From Streptomyces bungoensis (GTDB lineage Bacteria > Actinomycetota > Actinomycetes > Streptomycetales > Streptomycetaceae): 64,000 bases of DNA. The first letter of the stretch is position 1. The number at the start of each line of letters is the position of its first letter. Position numbers and translations under genes: made by a program. The notes under the pieces were generated by a model that made no database searches, had not been told where the DNA came from, and saw only the letters and a program-made list of their open reading frames with translations. Below, in pieces: positions 58,399 through 64,000 of this stretch. The DNA lies in contig NZ_KQ948859.1 of assembly GCF_001514215.1 (NCBI RefSeq), positions 192,165 to 256,164 on the forward strand, written 5' to 3'.

Positions 58399-59145
58399 TC
58401 AGCGTCTCCGGGCGGTCTCGGTGCGAGTGCGCTCGTACTCCGCCGGGTCGAGGATCTCCCACACCGCCTGGCCGATGGCGAGCGTGCCGCGAGCAGGCAG
58501 GGGCACGTCACCGATGCGTGGGTTCTCCCTCAGCCGGACCGGACGCCCGAGGTCGGCGCCGTCGAACGTGGCGTGCGAGTCGTCGACGAAGTACATCCGC
58601 TGCGGCATGAGCGTTCCGGTGTGACCGCTCGGCATCGTGCCGGACAACCGGAGGTCCCCCATGCCCAGCGCACGGGCCAGCCGCTCGCGAGCCCGCACCA
58701 GGAGCCGAGGGCGCCAGGTGGCGAGCGGGAGCGCCCCGCCGATGCCGTTGAGGAGACCGAGGAGTCGGGTCGCGGAGGCGGTGAGGGTCCAGTCCAGGGA
58801 GGGGGAGTCCATCGTCACCCGCAGGGTGGCCGGGCCCGTCCACGTGAGCCCGATCCGGGCATGCCCGGTGTAGTCGCAGGCAGCGCCGTAGTACCTGGGG
58901 CACGCGGTGTCCAGTCGTGGCCCGTCGACGTGGATCGACCAGCTGCCGCTCGGGTCGCGATGCCACAAGGTGCGGTAGGGGCCGAAGCAGTTCTCCGGAA
59001 AGACCCGGAGGGCCAGTACGTGACCCGAATCGAAGGGGAGCCCGAAGACACCCCAGCCCTTGACGTATTCGTGACCGGGCCATGGCGCCCGGCCCCGTAC
59101 GGGCGTGGCATCGGACAGCGCGGAGGAAAGGTCGAGCATCTCCAT
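58399..59145 (-). CDS. Hypothetical protein, accessory region
   Basis: A 248-aa soluble protein with no signal peptide or membrane helix. Tryptophan-rich beta texture is visible: PWPGHEYVKGWGVFGLPFDSGHVLALRVF, WSIHVDGPRLDTACPRYYGAACDYTGHARIGLTWTGPATLRV. The C-terminus is basic. I do not recognise a family; the even spread of conserved-looking Trp and Gly suggests a lipocalin-like or calycin-like barrel, but this is a guess. ATG 59145 is preceded by a weak ribosome binding site; GTG 59148 is possible. Confidence 0.65.
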   Translation of the reverse strand: MEMLDLSSALSDATPVRGRAPWPGHEYVKGWGVFGLPFDSGHVLALRVFPENCFGPYRTLWHRDPSGSWSIHVDGPRLDTACPRYYGAACDYTGHARIGLTWTGPATLRVTMDSPSLDWTLTASATRLLGLLNGIGGALPLATWRPRLLVRARERLARALGMGDLRLSGTMPSGHTGTLMPQRMYFVDDSHATFDGADLGRPVRLRENPRIGDVPLPARGTLAIGQAVWEILDPAEYERTRTETARRR

Positions 59146-59254
59146 CACCCCGGCGAGGTTGGGCTGAGCCCCAGGTCAAGGGTACGGGAGTCACGACCGG
59201 GTCCGCTTGGTGATCGACTGGCACGTCGCGGCCGGGAGCGCGGATCATGAGGCG

Positions 59255-59899
59255 GTGACGAAGTGGACCAAGAAGGCGGCTCCGGTGGGGCAACCGGGGC
59301 CCGAACCGGCGCTTTCCACCTACCAGCGAGCCATGCGGGATCGGCTCCTCGCGGCCCCGGTGGTACCCGCGCCCGAACCGTGGCGGCCCGTCTTCGCGTA
59401 CGAGCACGGCGTCCCTGTCGGGGGACTTCTCGGGATCGGCTTCGCCTCGCACCCCGACAGCGGCCACGACCTGGTGATGGTCGTTTCGCACGACGGCCAC
59501 GGGCTCTTCGACGCCGTCACGGGGGAGAAGATCGCCCGGGACCGCGACCCCGACCCGGACGGGCGCACTCCCGACACGTCCGCCGACCTGTCGTGCCCTG
59601 GCTTGGGCCCGATCGCCGGCAGCAGGGTCCGGACAGCCGGGCTTTTCGGGGGAGGATTCCACACCGTCACGGCTGACGGCTGGATCCTGGAGGTCGTCGC
59701 TCCGTCCTGGCCGAACGATCGGGTCCTGCTGTCCCGGGACGGGGGGCTGCCTCACGCCGGTCCGCACGGAGAGGGGTGGTGGCACATCTTCCACGCCGAC
59801 CACTCCGAGTTCCGAGCCGCCGGCTTCTCCCCCTCCGGTCAGACCATCGACGTCGCCACGAGCAGCGACCTGTCCCTGTGGACACGCTGCCCGGCCTGA
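59255..59899 (+). CDS. Hypothetical protein, divergent partner
   Basis: A 214-aa protein (starting VTKWTKKAAP at GTG 59255; GTG 59207 gives 16 more residues). It contains HDLVMVVSHDGHGLFDAVTGEKIARDRDPDPDGRTPD, a pattern seen in unannotated Streptomyces proteins, and a Trp/His-rich C-terminus (EGWWHIFHADHSEFRAAGF). No catalytic motif is evident. It runs divergently from the preceding hypothetical gene; a functional link is not shown. Confidence 0.6.
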   Translation: MTKWTKKAAPVGQPGPEPALSTYQRAMRDRLLAAPVVPAPEPWRPVFAYEHGVPVGGLLGIGFASHPDSGHDLVMVVSHDGHGLFDAVTGEKIARDRDPDPDGRTPDTSADLSCPGLGPIAGSRVRTAGLFGGGFHTVTADGWILEVVAPSWPNDRVLLSRDGGLPHAGPHGEGWWHIFHADHSEFRAAGFSPSGQTIDVATSSDLSLWTRCPA

Positions 59900-59989
59900 A
59901 CCGGCCCTGCTCACACATGCTCGATGACCACGACGACCGGTTGTCGGCTTCTTGCGTGATCGCGGTGGAGCACAGGAGGGTTCCCCGGC

Positions 59990-60127
59990 ATGGACACCAG
60001 GTACGACGTCAAGCGCGAGCTCAAGAGGTGTTACGCCCCAAAGAACACCGACCGGGAGCTCGTCGAAGTCCCCGAGCTGCGCTTCCTCGCCATCGACGGA
60101 CCGGCTTCACCCTCCGAGTCCCACTGA
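59990..60127 (+). pseudogene. Truncated GyrI-like small-molecule-binding gene
   Basis: ATG 59990 has a perfect Shine-Dalgarno (AGGAGGG, 9 nt upstream), and the 45 residues read MDTRYDVKRELKRCYAP... and ...LVEVPELRFLAIDG, the N-terminus of the GyrI-like effector domain (COG4832-type, normally about 200 aa). After IDG the sequence diverges (PASPSESH) and stops. The stop is 3 nt from the stop of the convergent DUF397 gene, so the rest appears lost at the junction with the WhiJ-type module. Treated as a decayed gene; expression of a short peptide is possible but unlikely to be functional. Confidence 0.75.
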
Positions 60128-60130
60128 CCA

Positions 60131-60328
60131 TCAGCACGGAGCGGATGGGCTTCTGGCGTCCAGTGCGCAGGAGAGAAACGCCGTCCAAGTGGTGGGCGGG
60201 AACGAAAGGTGCGGGGCCGTGGGGGTCTTGGAGTCGCGGATGTGTATGACCGAGGGTGTTCTGGCTATCTCGACGCAGTTGGCGGCTTCGGCGCTGTGGG
60301 TGGACTTCTGCCACGTCAGTCCGGACAT
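60131..60328 (-). CDS. DUF397 protein
   Basis: A 65-aa protein with the DUF397 pattern: LTWQKSTHSAEAANCVEIA, VIHIRDSKTPTAPHLSFPPTTWTAFL. DUF397 proteins occur beside WhiJ-like XRE regulators and are thought to act with them in development or antibiotic control. The C-terminal ten residues (CALDARSPSAPC) carry two Cys and deviate from the family. It follows the XRE gene by 9 nt and is probably cotranscribed. Confidence 0.88.
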   Translation of the reverse strand: MSGLTWQKSTHSAEAANCVEIARTPSVIHIRDSKTPTAPHLSFPPTTWTAFLSCALDARSPSAPC

Positions 60329-60337
60329 GTTGGCTCC

Positions 60338-61189
60338 TCAGAGTTCTGCGGCGATGCGGTGAATGAGATCCCGGGACTCGGGTTCGGGTCGGGCGCGTGA
60401 CTCCATCCGGTCCAGCACAGAGCGATACCGCTGTAGCTGCGCTTCCGCATCCAGAAACTCGCAGCCATGGTCAGTGTCCAGGACGACCGTGTCGAGCTGA
60501 GGAACTGGTCCGGCAGCGTAGGTGATCGGCTGCCCCGCGGCGGGAAAGCCGGTCTGGCCGAACGGCAGCACCAGCACGGTCACCGTGGGCTCCTCACTCA
60601 TCTCCAGGAGGTGGTGAAGCTGTGCGCGGGCGACGTCCGGGCCACCGAATCCCATGCGCAGGGCCGCCTCGTGGACGATGGCAGTGTAGGACGTCGGAGT
60701 GCCCTCGAAGAGAACGGCCTGACGCTTCACCCGGTAGGAGACGCGGTGCTCGATCTCGTACGGGCGCAGAGGCGGCACCGCTTCCCGCATGGTGGCCCGA
60801 GCATGCTCCGGTGTCTGGAGCAGACCTGGCATGTGGACGGTGACGGCCACGCGCATCGCGGTGGCATGGTGCTCGAGTTCGGCGAGGTCCAGGAGGCCGG
60901 TCGGTAGCTTGTCGCGGTACTCCTCCCACCAGCCGCGCTGCCGCGCACCCGTCATGCCGGCGAGCGCATCGACGTACGCCTCGTCGGCTGCACTGTAGTT
61001 GCGGGCCAGGGTGCGCACGCGATCGGCGCTCACGGCGTACCGCCCGGCTTCGATGTTGCTGACTCGGGCCTGCGGAGCGCCGAGGAGCGCGGCGGCCGCG
61101 GTCGATGTCAGCCCGGCGCGCTCGCGGAGCTTGCGCAGCTCGGCGCCAAGACGCTGCTGCCGCAGGGTCACGGAGGACGCAGGTGGCAT
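60338..61189 (-). CDS. XRE-family regulator with DUF5753 (WhiJ-like)
   Basis: A 283-aa protein. Residues 8-65 form an XRE helix-turn-helix (RLGAELRKLRERAGLTSTAAAALLGAPQARVSNIEAGRYAVSADRVRTL), and the rest is the DUF5753 (Scr1-type) domain (WWEEYRDKLPTGLLDLAELEHHATAMRVAVTVHMPGLLQTPEHARATMRE). WhiJ-type proteins regulate aerial development and antibiotic production in Streptomyces. ATG 61189 has AGGAGAG 10 nt upstream; the in-frame GTG 61228 lies inside an inverted repeat. Divergent promoter with the HATPase gene carries two inverted repeats. Confidence 0.9.
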   Translation of the reverse strand: MPPASSVTLRQQRLGAELRKLRERAGLTSTAAAALLGAPQARVSNIEAGRYAVSADRVRTLARNYSAADEAYVDALAGMTGARQRGWWEEYRDKLPTGLLDLAELEHHATAMRVAVTVHMPGLLQTPEHARATMREAVPPLRPYEIEHRVSYRVKRQAVLFEGTPTSYTAIVHEAALRMGFGGPDVARAQLHHLLEMSEEPTVTVLVLPFGQTGFPAAGQPITYAAGPVPQLDTVVLDTDHGCEFLDAEAQLQRYRSVLDRMESRARPEPESRDLIHRIAAEL

Positions 61190-61222
61190 GACGAAGCTTC
61201 TCTCCTGGACGTGGGCTTGCTG

Positions 61223-61242
61223 AGTCACTCACACAGGTGACT
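61223..61242. promoter_or_regulatory. Inverted repeat AGTCAC/GTGACT in the WhiJ-module promoter
   Basis: AGTCAC at 61223-61228 and GTGACT at 61237-61242 are perfect complements with an 8-nt spacer, 34 nt before the XRE start. It may be an operator for the XRE regulator; no binding data. Confidence 0.45.
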
Positions 61243-61248
61243 ACTAGA

Positions 61249-61276
61249 AGGTATTCGACGATCCAATGGAATACCT
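61249..61276. promoter_or_regulatory. Inverted repeat AGGTATTC/GAATACCT in the WhiJ-module promoter
   Basis: AGGTATTC at 61249-61256 and GAATACCT at 61269-61276, perfect 8-bp arms with a 12-nt spacer. It lies 60 nt before the XRE start and 141 nt before the HATPase start. A spacing of 20 nt between arm starts puts both on the same helix face, as for a dimeric regulator. Confidence 0.5.
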
Positions 61277-61417
61277 ACCATCACTGTCGCTACGTTGTCC
61301 GCGTCAGCCCGCCCAACTCCTCGCATCCATAAGTCGGAAGCGCACCTCGCCAGGCAGAGCCACCGCCGGGTGCGGATGTTGAGCGAGCCCGAGTCCCTTC
61401 TCTTGCCGGAGGTTTCC

Positions 61418-61891
61418 ATGGGCACCGTATCCCTGCCCCACACCTGGGCGTACGCCCTTCGCCTGCCCCATGATCCGCGCGCGGCACGCGTCGCACGTGT
61501 GACCGTACGGGCGGCGCTGCAAAGTCACGGGAGACAAGAGGTACTGGAGGCGGTCGAGTTGCTGACGTCCGAACTGGTCACCAACGCCTACCGGCACACC
61601 AGCGGCCCCGCCTCCCTGCGGCTGACCGCCCTGGCCGACGGTCGGTTGCGGGTCGGGGTGTGGGACAGCCACCCGCGCATCCCGGCGCCCTTCGGCGACC
61701 CGCCCTGGGACCGCGTCCCGGGCGCCCCGACGGAGGCCGAAGGGGGACGCGGCCTGCACCTCGTACAGCAGTACGCCGATTCCTGGGACGGCTGGCCCCT
61801 CGGTGACAGTCCGCTGGATCGGGGAGCGGGGAAGCTGCTGTGGTTCGAGGTGGGCGGGCGGGGTGCGGGGAAGAGGGGAATCGTCGCCTGA
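61418..61891 (+). CDS. HATPase (anti-sigma-like) of the WhiJ module
   Basis: A 157-aa ATP-binding protein of the HATPase_c_2 type. The N-box is LLTSELVTNAYRH, followed by WDSHPRIPAPF and the G1-like EGGRGLHLVQQYADSW. Such RsbW/AbaA-like ATPases lie divergent from WhiJ-type regulators in Streptomyces and could bind a sigma factor or act as a partner of the regulator. ATG 61418 has GGAGG 5 nt upstream; ATG 61376 is in frame but without a site. The C-terminus is short and basic. Confidence 0.85.
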   Translation: MGTVSLPHTWAYALRLPHDPRAARVARVTVRAALQSHGRQEVLEAVELLTSELVTNAYRHTSGPASLRLTALADGRLRVGVWDSHPRIPAPFGDPPWDRVPGAPTEAEGGRGLHLVQQYADSWDGWPLGDSPLDRGAGKLLWFEVGGRGAGKRGIVA

Positions 61892-61915
61892 CGTCATGCG
61901 GGGCCTGCGAAACGG

Positions 61916-62695
61916 CTACTCCTCCGGCTCCCAGGCCAGAAGCTGGTCGAAGAGGCGCGGGTCGCCCTCGACCTTCAGGGGGTCCACCGGGACGCGGCCG
62001 TACAGGGCCAGGACCAGTTCGTCGGCCGTGGCCCGCAGGGAGGCGTCGGCCGTGGGCAGGCCGGCACCGGCGTCCGGCAGGCGGGTCGTGCGTGCGCCGT
62101 CGGCGGACAGGGTGAGGCGCCAGGAGTGGCCCTCGGTGGCGTGGTAGTCGACGGTGGCGGGCTCGTGCGGCCAGGCGGCCGTCGTCACGCAGCAGGTGTG
62201 CAGGAACTCGTCGACACCGTCGAGCGCCACCTCGTCCGGCAGCGGCTGTGCGGCGCCCGCGGTGAGCTGGGCGTCGTAGGTGTGGACGGTGATCTCCTGG
62301 AGCTGGTGCCTGGCGACGGCACCGGCGGTCTGCGGTGACTGCGAGGCGCCCCACCAGGTCCAGCAGCCGCGGTCCGGGCCGGACTCCCGCAGGGTGTACA
62401 GGAGTTGCTGCGCCGATGCCGACCACCGGTCCAGCAGGGCCTCGCGCTCCCGGGGCGCGGCCGGGGTGTCCCACACGGACTTGGCGGGGGGAGCGTCGGC
62501 GGGCCCCGCGGCGACGATGGCGGCCCACGTGCGGCGCCCCTCGCCCAGATGCCGCAGCAGATCGAACAGGGTCCACCCGGGACAGGACGGCACCTGCGCG
62601 TCGAGGCTGGGAGCGGAGGCGACCGCGTCACGGAAGGCGGCCGACCGTTCGTCGTTCAGTCGCAGCAGATCGAGGAATTCCAAAGTTTCTTGCAC
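61916..62695 (-). CDS. Mycothiol-dependent maleylpyruvate isomerase family protein
   Basis: A 259-aa DinB-like enzyme. The N-terminal metal-binding domain has LLRHLGEGRRTWA and VARHQLQEITVHTYDAQ, which supply the three metal ligands (His, Glu, His), and a C-terminal MDMPI-C domain follows (WPHEPATVDYHATEGHSWRLTLS). True mycothiol S-transferases or isomerases share this layout, but the reaction is not determined for most members. It is monocistronic and convergent with the HATPase gene. Confidence 0.85.
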   Translation of the reverse strand: MQETLEFLDLLRLNDERSAAFRDAVASAPSLDAQVPSCPGWTLFDLLRHLGEGRRTWAAIVAAGPADAPPAKSVWDTPAAPREREALLDRWSASAQQLLYTLRESGPDRGCWTWWGASQSPQTAGAVARHQLQEITVHTYDAQLTAGAAQPLPDEVALDGVDEFLHTCCVTTAAWPHEPATVDYHATEGHSWRLTLSADGARTTRLPDAGAGLPTADASLRATADELVLALYGRVPVDPLKVEGDPRLFDQLLAWEPEE

Positions 62696-62866
62696 TCCGG
62701 GTGTCTATCGCCGCGCTCCGGCGACCGGACAGCGATTTATCGTGGCCGCCTCGGCCAGCGCGCGGCGGCCGTGAACCGAGCAGCTGCCGGGGACGCTGCC
62801 ACACACGTGGCTGTCGGTCGTTCCCAGTACGGTGGGCACAGGAAGCCGAGTACGGAGGTGCTGCGC

Positions 62867-63223
62867 GTGACGACGCAACCGGACCACGGTCATGAACTGA
62901 TTCCACGCCCCGAGCGCACGCCGGCGGCCGTTCGTGTCGCGCTGGCGCGTGTCGCCCCCCACCGTCTGGGCGAAATGGAACAGCACAAGGAGCAGGCGCT
63001 CGGGGCTGCGCTCCAGGACGGCAAGATCGGCCACTTGCAGTACTGGCTCACGTACTGGCAGGCGCAGGTTGAGATCGAGCGGCGTCCCGACCTCCGCTCC
63101 CGTTACCAGGCCGCACTCGTGTCCGTACACAACACCGACAGCAGGGACGACCCCGAGTTCCGCGAGGCGATGTCAGTACTGCGCGCCATCGAGGCCGAGG
63201 CCCGGCAGGCGGTGTCCGCGTGA
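62867..63223 (+). CDS. DUF6247-like protein, first gene of a coupled pair
   Basis: A 118-aa protein: PRPERTPAAVRVALARVAPHRLGEMEQHKEQALGAALQDGKIGHLQYWLTYWQAQVEIER fits the helical DUF6247 pattern (a Trp-rich helical repeat ending VEIERxP), found upstream of small toxin-like genes in Streptomyces. GTG 62867 has GGAGG 7 nt upstream. Its stop (63221-63223) overlaps the next GTG (63220) by 4 nt. Role as an antitoxin is inferred from arrangement only. Confidence 0.7.
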   Translation: MTTQPDHGHELIPRPERTPAAVRVALARVAPHRLGEMEQHKEQALGAALQDGKIGHLQYWLTYWQAQVEIERRPDLRSRYQAALVSVHNTDSRDDPEFREAMSVLRAIEAEARQAVSA

Positions 63224-63471
63224 CCTGGCGATGGGAGTACGACCCGGACGAGGCTTACGTCATCGGCGGCGCTCCGCCCGCCTTCGTCGCCGAGGTCGAG
63301 AAGCAGGCGGACGAGTTGGTCCGCGCGGCGGCCGCGTTCCATCTCGACGGCGCCTCGTACCAGGAGGCGGGCCCGAAGGGGAACGTCGCGCACGTACCGG
63401 GTGGATTCTTCCTCTACTTGATCGTCCCGCGGCACGAGTGTCTCTACGTCCACCAGGCGACGTACCTCTGA
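63220..63471 (+). CDS. Small RelE-like protein, second gene of the pair
   Basis: An 83-aa protein starting MTWRWEYDPDEAYVIGGAPPAFVAEVEKQADELVRAAAAF; the ending GGFFLYLIVPRHECLYVHQATYL has the RelE-type beta-strand texture near the C-terminus. The pair order (antitoxin-like first, 4-nt overlap) fits a toxin-antitoxin unit, but no catalytic residue can be asserted and no name is given. Identical order occurs, from memory, in other Streptomyces. Confidence 0.6.
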   Translation: MTWRWEYDPDEAYVIGGAPPAFVAEVEKQADELVRAAAAFHLDGASYQEAGPKGNVAHVPGGFFLYLIVPRHECLYVHQATYL

Positions 63472-63484
63472 GCACCTCCCCCGT

Positions 63485-64000
63485 TCACGCGTCCGCGTAC
63501 TTCGCGTCCGCCGCCGGGTCCAACGCCAGCCGGTACCCCCGTTTCACCACCGTCTGGATCAGCTTCGGGGCGCCGAGTGCCGTGCGGAGGCGGGCCATCG
63601 CCGTCTCCACCGCGTGCTCGTCGCGGCCCGCGCCCGGCAGTGCGCGCAGCAGGTCGGCCCGGGCCACCACCCAGCCCGGGCGGCGCGCCAGCGCCCTCAG
63701 CAGCGACATGCCGGCGGGCGGCACGGGCTTCAGCTCCCCGTCGATCAGGACCGCGTGGCCGCGGATCTCCATCCGGTGCCCGGCGACGGGCAACGCCCGG
63801 GCGCGGCCGGGCAGTTCCTGGCACAGGAGCTGGACGAGGGGGCCGAGGCGGTAGCGCTCGGGCTGGACGGTGTCGACGCCCCGGACCTGGAGCGGCAGCG
63901 CCGTCACCGGGCCCACGCAGGCGGGCAGGACGTCGTGGCCGAGGGCGGACAGGACCTCGGCCAGCAGGCCCCGGTCCTCGGCGCGGGAGAGCAGGGAGGC
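63485..64000 (-). CDS. Uroporphyrinogen-III synthase fused to a winged-helix domain, 3' part
   Basis: The frame is open from the right edge to a stop at 63485. The visible 171 residues begin ASLLSRAEDRGLLAEVLSALGHDVLPACVGPVTALPL, the end of a HemD-type domain (VGPVTA is a conserved motif), then a basic/hydrophobic link (PERYRLGPLVQLL), and an OmpR-type winged helix (VPPAGMSLLRALARRPGWVVARADLLRAL... RGYRLAL). HemD makes uroporphyrinogen III. The fusion to a DNA-binding domain is known in actinobacteria, where the protein may act as regulator more than enzyme. Start is outside the window. Confidence 0.85.
   Translation of the reverse strand, partial: ASLLSRAEDRGLLAEVLSALGHDVLPACVGPVTALPLQVRGVDTVQPERYRLGPLVQLLCQELPGRARALPVAGHRMEIRGHAVLIDGELKPVPPAGMSLLRALARRPGWVVARADLLRALPGAGRDEHAVETAMARLRTALGAPKLIQTVVKRGYRLALDPAADAKYADA

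Overview
The window is a very GC-rich stretch (third codon positions almost all G or C, many GTG starts, no TTA codon noticed in a called gene) from the core chromosome of a Streptomyces. Gene order from about 0.6 to 57 kb matches, as far as I can recall it, the S. coelicolor SCO2896-SCO2954 segment (PBP, rph, nagF/nagE2, cysM, clpS, pncB, ssgG, hppD/hpdA/hpdR, murA, hupA, malic enzyme, HelD-like, rsuA/sigU). No comparison could be run, so gene names taken from synteny are recollection plus domain reading. Both window edges cut genes: a DUF3618 protein on the left and a uroporphyrinogen-III synthase/winged-helix protein on the right.

Layout. 0-8 kb: GroES-like co-chaperone, a class A penicillin-binding protein, a three-gene ABC-2 exporter, a DUF1707 protein and a small secreted protein. 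8-10.7 kb: rph, then N-acetylglucosamine uptake (nagF and nagE2) with three DasR-type dre boxes; a further dre-like box lies at 48.45 kb before a GH20 hexosaminidase. 10.7-17 kb: a metallo-hydrolase, an orphan membrane-anchored PemK/MazF-like protein, a lipoprotein, a secreted S53 protease, and a cysteine module (JAMM peptidase, Cys-ending leader peptide, ThiS-fold sulfur carrier, CysM). 17-28 kb: amino-acid permease, DUF2017, ClpS, divergent NAD-salvage genes pncB and pncA, a secreted M6 metalloprotease and two RDD membrane proteins. 28-38 kb: ssgG, a GlcD-like FAD oxidase, a TPR protein, tyrosine catabolism (hppD with hpdA and hpdR), an ArsR-type regulator, an S16 protease, a DEAD-like helicase and a RHH/Doc toxin-antitoxin pair.

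38-57 kb: MFS transporter, an orphan SUKH-4-like protein, a translationally coupled molybdenum-hydroxylase operon (FAD, 2Fe-2S and Mo subunits plus a 41-aa membrane peptide), GH20 hexosaminidase, DUF3039, YqgE, murA, hupA, malic enzyme, a HelD-like RNAP-associated ATPase and the sigU/rsuA pair. 57-63.5 kb looks accessory: a CGNR protein, two unknowns, a truncated GyrI-like gene, a WhiJ/DUF397/HATPase module with inverted repeats in its divergent promoter, a mycothiol-dependent isomerase-like enzyme and a coupled DUF6247-like two-gene unit.

The most interesting signals are (1) the cysteine module, in which the carrier ends in Gly-Gly-Met-Arg next to a JAMM peptidase and is preceded by a 31-codon leader ending in Cys; (2) the Mo subunit, whose usual catalytic glutamate position is alanine; (3) clear palindromic operators in several divergent promoters; and (4) a truncated gene abutting the WhiJ-type module.
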